A DNA stretch of 64,000 nucleotides from Golubevia sp. BC0850 (lineage: Eukaryota > Basidiomycota > Exobasidiomycetes > Golubeviales > Golubeviaceae). How positions within the stretch are numbered: position 1 is the stretch's first letter; each line of letters starts with the position of its first letter. The translations under genes were made by a program, and so were the position numbers. The DNA lies in the NCBI GenBank assembly GCA_012976225.1, contig JAAVVG010000024.1, positions 284,845 through 348,844 of the forward strand, read 5' to 3'. This document shows, in pieces, positions 36,218-45,062 of the stretch. Under the pieces are notes generated by a model. It saw only the letters and a list, made by a program, of their open reading frames with translations, was not told the origin of the DNA and did not search any database.

Positions 36218-38067
36218 TTAAGCAGTAACAAACAGTTCAGGAGTTTGACCCTTGACGAACTCAGCAGTTTCCTGAACTCTCCTGCACCATTCGTCCAATC
36301 TGATTTTTAAATCTTGAATTTGACGTTTATCCAAAACACGAGGTTGAACCCAAGTGATACGAGCCAATTGAGAATGTTGATCTAGAGTCCCACGAATGAG
36401 TTTCAAGCTGAAATTGATTTGAAAATGAAGCAGTCAGCATCAAAGGATCACGATTTTCCCATCTCCTCAGTACTCACCTCAAAGCCTTCATCACCAAATG
36501 TTCAACCTCCCCAACAGGTAACTTAGTTTCTCCAGCGATGGTTTCGAATCTCAAAGTTCTGTCATCGCTGGCTCTCTTGAAGACACTCTCAATCAAAGCC
36601 ATCAAGCAAATCTTTTGTCTTAAGAAAGAGGAGTTTTCAGCTAAGATTGGAATCGAACCTTCACCACCTGAGGAAAGTTTTGGTGAGAGAGATTCAAACT
36701 TTCCGATATCTCCTGCGTTGAAGGCGAAGAGTAGATCTGAGAGATAGGCGTAAGGGGTTGTGGAGAGGGAGGAGAGAATGGGGTGGAGTAGCTGCGAAGA
36801 AGAGAGGAGATGAGAGAAAGTCAGTCGAGAGAAATGGAAGTGCAGGCTTGAAAGGTTTGAAAATCAGGTGTTCAAATCGATTGGTAAAGTTGTGCTACTT
36901 ACCAATTCTCCAAAGTTGTAAATGGTTTCTCCTAGTAAAGCTGAAACACCAAGATCGTGAGCTCTTTGCGCTCGTTCCTCGACTGGTAGGTCGTCCACAT
37001 TGATGCAAGCTAGGTAGAGAAGCGAGTTACGGTAGTACGAAGCATATGAAGCTCTGGCCTGTTATCGAACAGAAGGAAGGGTTGACAGGAGAAGGTGGTC
37101 AGGAATAAGTTTCTTTCCAAAGCGCTTGAGAGAGAGACTAGGCATCGGATTTGTTCGAGCTGACTGATGCTGAAGGTAAAGTCTCTTCCACCTTGCTTCA
37201 AGCAATCGAAAGGTAGAGCTTGTTTCGAGCTCTCTCTTCAATTCCTCCCTCAATTCGAGGCTGCCTTCCACTCCTTACTGCTACTTTCCGATTTGATCTT
37301 TCTCATAATGTCCAATCAAAAGACTCAATTCTCTCGTCTGATCTCCCAACCTCAACATCAATTGAAAGCTCTCTTGGTGGTTTCCTCCTCCTCTTCCTCA
37401 TATCCTCCACCGCACTACACCCTCCCCACTCACCTTGTGATAGTCTCCCGAGACTCTGTAGAAAGCAGCATGAGTAGCCATTTCCACCGCATCGAAGGTG
37501 TCCAAGATCTTTGAGCATTTCTCCATTGCCTGAGAAGTAGATTCTAAATCTCCCAACAGCAACTGGAAGTGAGCGGCCTCCATTCTAGCAGTGACGAAAG
37601 CTTCTTGAGAAGAAGGATCATCAACTTGTTCTGATACAGACAGAAGAAACTGAAGAGCTTCTGATGGATCTATAGGAGGAAGAGGGAGGGAAAAGGTAAG
37701 GATCAGTAACCTCCTTCTTGGTCCTATCTGGGGCTAGGTAATGGAGATGCTTACCATTGTAACCCCTTCCAGTAGTGACAGCGATGTTGACCAGACTATT
37801 CTGACTGATCTTATCCTTGAAAGTATTTACGAAACCATGATAGAGTTTGATTAGATCTTGAGGAGTCGAACGAGCTTCTGGATGTTGAACCAATTGTTGA
37901 AGGGTTTGGGTCAATTGATACCAAAGTTTACGATCGTATTGACTGACTAATTTACTGTAAAGTGGTCGAAGAGAAGCTGGAGTCGAAGAAGCTTCTGATA
38001 GATCTTGGGCAACTTTGGAAGCTGCTGCTGCTCCATCGGCCGCTGTAGAGCTTGAAGGGGCTGACAT
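36218..38067 (-). CDS. RPN9: 26S proteasome regulatory subunit Rpn9 (PCI domain)
   Basis: Non-ATPase subunit of the proteasome lid, related to human PSMD13. The first exon (from 38067) encodes MSAPSSST with an Ala-rich start, then SRKLWYQLTQTLQQL-like QYDRKLWYQLTQTLQQLVQH and DLIKLYHGFVNTFKDKISQNSLV, matching the family's N-terminus. Later exons carry the helical repeats (ARMEAAHFQLLLGDLE, AAFYRVSGDYHK, SYYRNSLLYLAC) and the PCI winged-helix part: LMALIESVFKRASDDRTLRFETIA, then VEHLVMKALSLKLIRGTLDQ and LDEWCRRV, ending ELFVTA. At least six exons separated by introns up to about 200 bases. It shares a 770-base promoter region with the small gene at 38841. Confidence 0.92.
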
Positions 38068-38840
38068 AGTTTGAAGAATTGGAATTTAAATTGGAATTGG
38101 AGTTGGAATCGGAATTGAATCAAATTGAAGTCTTAGGTTGAGATTAGAATCGTCGAGTGTCCAAGAAGAAGATACGCTCACTCTGCGAGGCAACGCGCCA
38201 TCACTCCACCACTGATCGGGACAGCTGAACAGCTTTGAACCGAACGATCTCATTCACCCCCGAGACGTAAGACGTTCAACTTTCTTTTGTCCTTGAAATA
38301 CGTTCAGAATGCTATGAAATCTCCAGTTGCCATGCTTAGCTCACTTTCCCTCAACTTCTCTCCTGCCCACCCACTCACCCCCTTGTTTTCTCCCTATCTT
38401 CTCTTGGCTCCTTATCTTCTAAGTAACCAGTGGTCCATTTCTCGTATCTATTCATCGGTCGCTTCAATCCTGCATACTCTCCAGATACATAAGTCCATTG
38501 CCATTCGACAAGAGGGTCGGTGGCAAGCCTGATCCACTTAACGCACTTAACCCACCTAACCCACGACCCAGCTGCGCGACTTCGCAGCTCTACTGACCCG
38601 CACCAACTTTTTGCCATCTGCTCCTCCATTTTGGCCTTCTCCACCGAGCTTTAGCAGATCTCGGTACTCAGCACTCAGTCCCAGGGCGTACCTCAAAATC
38701 CGACTCGTAACCCACGTCGTTGGATCTGATCGCCTTTCTCCAGGCATATAAAGGTTCCTTCTCTCTCCCTTTCCTCTACTCCACTCTCCCACTCAACCAA
38801 AGGTTCTTCGAGCCCTCACTGCTCTCAATTCTCCAATACC
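38068..38840. promoter_or_regulatory. Divergent promoter region, RPN9 and small unknown gene
   Basis: A TATAAA lies at 38747-38752, about 90 bases before the ATG at 38841, and probably serves the plus-strand gene. No TATA is visible next to RPN9. I looked for the classical yeast proteasome element (GGTGGCAAA) and did not see a perfect copy. Confidence 0.4.
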
Positions 38841-39155
38841 ATGTCTTCAAACTCACCTCACCGAACCATCTCAAAGACTTCCACTTCAGCTTCCACTGTC
38901 GACGAGAAAGCACCTCTAGTCTCGCCAGATTCGAAGCCGTCCTCTGACATTGATCAAAGAGAGACTGCATTTTTCAAAGCTTATGGTCCACTTGGAGGTG
39001 GAAGTATGAGTATGGAAGGTCATAGAGCTGGTCGACCAGAGTTCACCAAACCTCAACCATCTACAATTGAAGGTCAAAAGGGCTCAAAGGATGAGAAGAA
39101 AGAGGATAAGAAACCCAGTCCTAAACGTCAATGGAAGAGTGTCTTTAAGGCTTGA
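38841..39155 (+). CDS. Small hydrophilic protein, unknown
   Basis: Single-exon frame of 104 residues: Ser/Thr-rich start, a central ETAFFKAYGPLGGGSMSMEGHRAG block, and a Lys-rich tail ending WKSVFKA. No membrane segment, signal peptide or known domain. It is credible as a gene because a TATA box stands at normal distance, the composition is coherent and the frame is well placed after a pyrimidine-rich leader. The central block could be a short conserved motif; function is not recognised. Confidence 0.6.
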   Translation: MSSNSPHRTISKTSTSASTVDEKAPLVSPDSKPSSDIDQRETAFFKAYGPLGGGSMSMEGHRAGRPEFTKPQPSTIEGQKGSKDEKKEDKKPSPKRQWKSVFKA

Positions 39156-40202
39156 TTGTGATGAGGTGAGTTCGGGCTGGAGGGTCGCGTGGTGGACAGT
39201 ATGATTGGGGGAAGGGAATGGATGGCGAACTATCTTTGGTGAAGCGAAATTCAGCTTTCAGACACAGATAGAAGTATATGAGGAGGGTTCGACGTGGTGC
39301 TCCATTTATAGCAGACGAGATAACAGTCTCGTCTCGCTGTCGAACGTCGCCATCCTCACCATCTGATTCTCAAATCTGACTCCACCCCTTTTCCTTTCTT
39401 CTTCCTTCACCCTATCCATGGATCCATCCTACATCTTGGTCTATGATAGCCTATAGCATCCATACTGTCCAGCTTCTCCGCTTTCAACCTCGCATTCCCT
39501 TCTCTTCTGTCGTCTTTTCTCCGTTCTCTCAAAACAAAGTTCTCTTTCATTCTCCCCTTGTCCTTTCTCTCGTGCTCGAACACCTTTTTTTCTGTTCATC
39601 AAATCTCAGCATTTGCATGTCATAGAAAACGAAAAAAAGTAAGCTAGTCGTACAAAAAAGGGAAAATTTTGGGTGTGGATGTGTGTGTGTGTAAAAAAGG
39701 GGGGTTTGGTTATGAAAGGTTTGGTTTTTTGACTCGGTGATATGGATTTGTATGCATGAAAAAGGTTAAACTAAACATTCATTCTCTCGAAAGAGCCGAA
39801 CATACAAGGCCAGACAACGTTAACGCATGCTTCAAGTATCTTAAGAGCCAAAAGATTAAAATTTTGAAGGCTTTTGAAAAAAACTTTTGCAATTGCTTAT
39901 TTAAATTTTTTTGATGGTAGTAAGTTGAAAGTCGTTGAAAGAAATGAGGTCGAAAAGTTGAAGAGAAAAGTTGAAGTATTTGAAAAGGAAAGTGAGCTGA
40001 TTGAATTTGAATTGAACTTGTGGAAGTTGAGGTTTGAAGAATTGGAATTGAAACCCCATCTCTAACCTTTAAAATCTTTTATAATCAAATCATTTCCAAC
40101 TATCACTCTCCCAAATAAACCCTAAACCATCTCTCTGAATTCCCATCCCATCTCCTCTAAACCTCCATCTCTACCATCTTAAACTCAAGATTAATCTCGA
40201 AT
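39156..40202. other. Intergenic region, AT-rich, no supported gene
   Basis: About 1 kb between the small gene and RPS0. It turns clearly AT-rich from 39600 to 40100, with a GT run at 39679-39692 and poly-A tracts. A 63-codon frame at 39874-40065 is Lys/Glu-rich but has no other support. The RPS0 3' UTR lies at the right end. Confidence 0.45.
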
Positions 40203-41425
40203 TTATTGAGCTCCAGCTTCCCAAGAAGGACCAGAATCGGCAGCCCAATCTTGAACGTTTCCACCATCAGCGGCCCAATCTTCGCCAGCGGTTGGAATGT
40301 TAGCAGCTAAAGAAGGGTTAATACCAGAAGCTTGAGCATTTGGATCAACAGCGAAATCCAAGTTATCAACGGCACCGACTTCAGCACCGCCAGATTGACC
40401 AGCGATTCCAGCGGCAGCAGCAGCCTTGGCAGCGATAGCTTCTTGTTGTTCTCTTTCAACCTCTTCTGGATCTCTGTAGAAGAACATATCGACCATAACT
40501 CCCCAACCATCTTGAGTTCTTGGGACTTGTCCTTTTAATCTTAAGACTTCTCTACATAGTAACCACCAAAGTAAACCGATGGAATGTCTTCCTTTGTTGT
40601 TACCTGGGATAGCAACGTCAACGTGACGTAGAGGAGCATCTGTATCACAGAGAGCGATGACTGGAATGTTGACGTATGAAGCTTCACGGATAGCTTGATG
40701 ATCAACCCTTGGGTCGGTTACTACGATAACTCTTGGTTCTTTGAACGAACGAGTGATGTAATTGGTGAAGGATCCTGGAGTGAATCTTCCGGCAATGGCT
40801 TGAGCTCCAGTGTTGGCGGCGAACTTGAGGACAGCTCTGTGACCGTATGGACGTCCTGAGATGACACAGATGTCGTTTGGGTTCTCGACAGCGGCTAGGA
40901 TACGAGCGGCTAGAACGATCTTCTCCCAGGTCTTTCCGAGGTTGAGGAGGTGGATTCCTGAAAGTGGTGGGAGGAATGTGAGAGGTTGGAGGTGAGCTGA
41001 AGGTTCTTGCTCTCTTGTGTTCGTAGATGACATTCCTCGATCCAATTCATGTAGTGCAAGAAGTGAAATCCAACGCATAAAGATCCTGGAATCTGTCTTG
41101 ACGAGCCCACTATGGCTGCTACTCCATTTCTTCCTGCTTGTCCTCTCGACCCAGATCCCACCCCTCCTTCACCTGCCTTCTTCTTCTCTCTTGCATGATT
41201 CAAATGATTCCCTTCATACATTCTCGAATTCCTTCTAAGCTAGAGTACCAAGTCCATCTGATCTTGATCTATTGACTCACCATCTGGTCTACGCTTGTAG
41301 ATGTATGGAAGCATGGCTTTCTCGGCATTCTTGGTACCGATGTGGGTTTGAGCAGCTAGAAGAAGAGAGATATCTTCTTCAGTAGCGTTAAGGACGGCTG
41401 GAAGTTTGGAAGGGGCTGCGGACAT
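40203..41425 (-). CDS. RPS0: 40S ribosomal protein S0 (uS2)
   Basis: Two exons (41281-41425 and 40203-40957) encode 299 residues. Structural protein of the small ribosomal subunit. The family core is near-invariant: [101 protein letters not shown] and [15 protein letters not shown]. The C-terminus is acidic with the repeated EDWAAD/QDWAAD segment. The single intron is 323 bases, longer than most here. Head to head with RPS2 over about 610 bases. Confidence 0.97.
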
Positions 41426-42037
41426 GATCGACTCTAGAAGAAAGGAGGAAGAGGTGCAGGAAGAAGGATTGACAGTGAGCGAGCGTCGTTCTTAGCTGAA
41501 ATCGCTGCCTGCTGATGGTCTGTTCTTTGAACTTGAATAGTTCATCTTGAAAACTTACGCTTTTATAAGGTTTGCAAAAGTGCGTTGTTGTGAGGGAAAA
41601 GGAAAGAAAAGAGTGGAATCGAATCTGCGTTTGAATTTTAGTGAGTAGCGAATATTGTGCTCTCCCTCTCCCTCTTCTTCCTCTTCTCTTCTCTCCAAGG
41701 AAATCCTCTACCCCCCTCTAACCCCTTCAAGGTGAGTAAATTGAGTGAATCATAAGAGTTGGATAGCCGACTTCACAATAGGAGGTCGCACACAGGAAAG
41801 TGATCCAGACAATGTGCTGCACTTTCAGCTGCCGCAGCCCAGACAGGAAGAAATCTTCAAACCTTTCAAGTTCTTCAACTCTTATCCTCCATTCATCTTC
41901 ATAAAGAATCAAGAATTTCGTTTGAATTCAGTCGAAAATTCGAATCCGCAAAGCTCAGAGTCTCATCAAACCAGCTCAGAGTTCTCAACCAAGCAATCTT
42001 CCCCTTTCCTCCTCCTTCAGCAAAAACTATATAAATC
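41426..42037. promoter_or_regulatory. Shared divergent promoter of RPS0 and RPS2
   Basis: About 610 bases separate the two start codons. A CT-rich block (41660-41700) and a TATATAAA just before the RPS2 ATG (42028-42035, too close to act as a TATA box) are visible. A common control region for two ribosomal genes would give balanced expression; this is inferred from arrangement. Confidence 0.5.
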
Positions 42038-43522
42038 ATGGCTGACGCAGCTCCTCGTGGACGTGGTGGATTCGGTAGAGATCGCGGTGGAAGAGGTCGT
42101 CGTGGACCTCGTCGTGGTGCCCGTGGTGACCAAAAGGAGGAATGGGGTAAGTAGCAAGTAGCAAGTAGCAGTCAGCAGTAGAGAGGATGGATTGGAGGAG
42201 CATGGTCTAGCTAGTATAGACGTAGCAGGAAGGGCTCAGAGGTGGATGGATACATCATTTCAGAAGTCATCCAGCTCAAAGGGATGGGATTACAAGCTGT
42301 CAAAAGAGAGGAGTCAGAAAAATGGGCTGATTCGAGGTGGTGGGCCAGCTACCACCTAGACAGCAGGAACCTTCGAGTCAAAAGTTAATCCACCTTCAGT
42401 TGTCTCACCCTTCAACATTGAAACTTCAACATCAATTTGTGTTTACTTCTAGAGCAACTAGTCTGACCAATTCAATCCGACTTTGTCCAAACTACCTACC
42501 TCTACCTCTTCAGTTCCTGTCACCTCTGTCGGACGTCTAGTCAAGGACGGAAAGATCAAGTCCATCGAAGAAATCTATCTTTTCTCTCTCCCAGTGAGTT
42601 ACTCTCACAGAACTTGAAGAAGACTTCCCTTCAAGCAGAACCTCGACAAGAGATTCACCGACTGACCTTCTCACCTCACCTCCAACCTTTTCAGATCAAA
42701 GAGTACCAAGTAGTAGACCTCCTAGTTCCAGGACTAAAAGATGAAGTCATGTCAATCAAGCCAGTTCAAAAGCAAACCCGTGCCGGTCAACGTACCAGAT
42801 TTAAGGCTTTCGTTGCCATTGGAGATGGAAACGGACACTTAGGATTAGGAGTCAAGTGTGCAAAGGAGGTCGCTACTGCCATCAGAGCTGCCATCATCCT
42901 TGCTAAACTTTCCCTCATTCCAGTTCGTCGTGGATATTGGGGCAATGCTCTTGGAGAACCTCACACTGTTCCAGTCACCGTTTCTGGAAAGGTTGCTTCT
43001 GTTATGTGTAGATTGGTACCAGCTCCTCGTGGAACTGGTATCGTTGCTGCTCCTGCTTCAAAACGTCTATTACAATTGGCTGGTGTTGAAGATTGTTACA
43101 CTCAATCTAGGTGAGTTTGAGAGGTGGAATTGGGTGAAGGAAGGGTCGAAAGAGGAAGCATTTGGAGGAGTTTAAGAGAATTGGGAAACTTTGCTGGGCA
43201 ACGGTCGGGGAAAAGTTCAGATCTTCCTCTGAAAAGATCTTCCAAGTCTAGTGAGGAAACTGTTGGACTCGGGAAGAGATCCGAGCCAAAAATGAACCTA
43301 CAATCTGACTCTTTGTCCTCCCCCCCCCTCCTCTATCCCTTCTCCTTTCTCAGTGGTCAAACCGCCACCATGGGTAACTTCATCAAGGCCACCTTCGAAG
43401 CCGTCTCCAAGACCTACGGATTCCTAACTCCAGATCTATGGCGCGACATTGCTCCTCCTCCAACTCCATTCGTCGAACACGCTGCTCATCTCAGAAACGC
43501 AGCAAAGAAGGCTATCCGTTAA
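42038..43522 (+). CDS. RPS2: 40S ribosomal protein S2 (uS5)
   Basis: Four exons (42038-42146, 42514-42593, 42695-43110, 43354-43522) give 257 residues. The N-terminus is the Arg/Gly-rich tail ([17 protein letters not shown]), a typical arginine-methylation substrate. Core blocks follow: [78 protein letters not shown] and the C-terminal [19 protein letters not shown]. It acts at the mRNA entry side of the small subunit and in decoding accuracy. The first intron (42147-42513) is 367 bases and opens with short AGTAGCA repeats. Confidence 0.97.
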
Positions 43523-43787
43523 ACAAACAAAAACGGTTCCTTACATTCTGTCTTCTGTTCTTCTTGTATTCTTCTCCTATTCATGTTTTCTTCCCCTTTC
43601 CCAATCTCGCATCTCTCTCACACACATTCCCCAAAAACACCTCGTTTGTCATTTTATTCTTTAATGGTTTGACATGAAAATTTCACATGCTTTATGCTGA
43701 GCTAGCTAGCATCTCTATCTCTACTGTCGGTGTGAGGTCATTGGTGTGAGAGTAGTCTGGTTTGATCTTGGAGACCGGGATGTTACA

Positions 43788-44740
43788 CGTTGAACCTGGA
43801 TCAAGGGGGGTTGCGAAGAAGTCGACTCAGGCAAGGTCGGATCCATGGCGCCAGTCTGCGAGGGTTCAAAGGGTACAAAGGATGGGAAAATATTGAAAGG
43901 ATCATTATGATTCAGCTGAGTTTAGTGATAGTGATGGTTGTCTTGGAGAATACAGATTGGAATGATATGGACAATGTTCGAGACACAGATTTACAAAGAG
44001 GAAACTTGTGGTAAAGAAGAAAACGGAAATGGTCCATTAGAGACTTAGAGAGAAGTCATCAAAGTAGAAAGATTAGAAACGTCTAGTGCTTTTTGCCTGT
44101 GAAAAGAGTACAGGAGAGTTGGTCGTCAGAAGAAGATCCAGAATGGAAGCCCACCCTCATATCAAAGTCAAGGTCGTCCACTCACCATGCTTTCCATTCT
44201 TCTTCTCGTCCATCTTCTCGTAAACCTTCTTTCCAACCTGAGCTAGTACAGCGCCTCCGAAGAAGCTCTTTCCTCCTCCGACTTTGTTCCCGCTGAGCTT
44301 GTTGGCTCCCCATCCCATCATTCCACCGGCTGCCATCGTCCCCAGACCTCTTTCTCCGTCCATCGGGATCGGGTTGCCCTGAGCGTCATACTGGACTTGC
44401 TGTTGCTGAGGATACTGAGAAGAGTTGACTGCTGGTGGCGACGATCCGTAGTAAGAGTTGGATTCTCCTCCCCTGGAAACAGGAGCTGGAGATCCATATC
44501 CGGAAGAGTAAGGACTAGATGGATATGAAGATTGGTTGAGATCTGGAGATCCTGGGTAGGTAGATGGAACGTAGTGGTTGGCTGATGGGTAAGACATTGT
44601 TGAGTTGAGTTGAGTTGAGTTGAGTTGAGTTGGTGTAAAGATGAGAAGTTGATTTGATGGAGAACATTCAAGGTCAACTTGATCGTCTCTTATATACCTC
44701 TTTAGTGGAACACAGCCATCTCTTTTCGACCGATGGAATG
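43788..44740 (-). repeat. Copy B of the 953-base inverted duplication
   Basis: Reverse complement of 25637-26589 with three differences, at 44720, 43885 and 43872 in these coordinates. The ends are abrupt: beyond 44740 and below 43788 the flanks of the two copies are unrelated. Including intron and UTRs, it is a DNA-level copy and not a retrocopy. Confidence 0.95.
44083..44597 (-). CDS. Small Tyr/Pro/Gly-rich protein, copy B
   Basis: Two exons (44186-44597 and 44083-44096) encode the same 141 residues as the gene at 25780-26294. TATA box at 44689-44696 and the six AACTC leader repeats are also preserved. The frame is open further upstream of the ATG, but that is leader read-through. Only 143 bases of upstream sequence are shared with copy A, so distal promoter elements differ and the two copies may be expressed under different conditions. 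The gene now lies downstream of RPS2, convergent with it. Confidence 0.85.
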
Positions 44741-45062
44741 CGAAGGGATAGAGGGCCTTTGGAAGGTGGAAGGTGGCGGTGCAAAACGTTGGCGTCAACT
44801 CACATCGCCACGCACTGCTTTTTCATCCCTTACTTTGTCTCCTTCATTTCCTTCGAAATAACTTATCTGCTCGTCTCATGTCTCTTGGAACATGTGAACA
44901 CGCTTCATTTTGGACGACTGATGAGGAGAGCTTGGCTTTTGCGCCTGGTCGTAGACTTCTCATGACTTCATCCCTTGATTTCTGTCAATCTCTTCATTTC
45001 CTCCATCACCTCGAACCTCTCGGAAAGTTTATGCGATCTTCGTTTGAGATTAAGAGTACAGT
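44741..45062. other. Unique flank beyond copy B
   Basis: About 320 bases between the duplicated segment and the stop of the next minus-strand gene. No gene supported. It must supply the distal promoter of copy B and also the 3' UTR of the gene at 45063-48043. Confidence 0.45.

Noticed and set aside
39874-40065. 63-codon Lys/Glu-rich frame, coiled-coil-like
   Set aside because: Lies in an AT-rich spacer where AAA and GAA codons arise easily; no promoter, splice signals or family pattern.
44599-44798. Extended N-terminus of the copy B protein (213 codons)
   Set aside because: The extension reads through the TATA box and leader repeats; copy A lacks the same upstream ATG.
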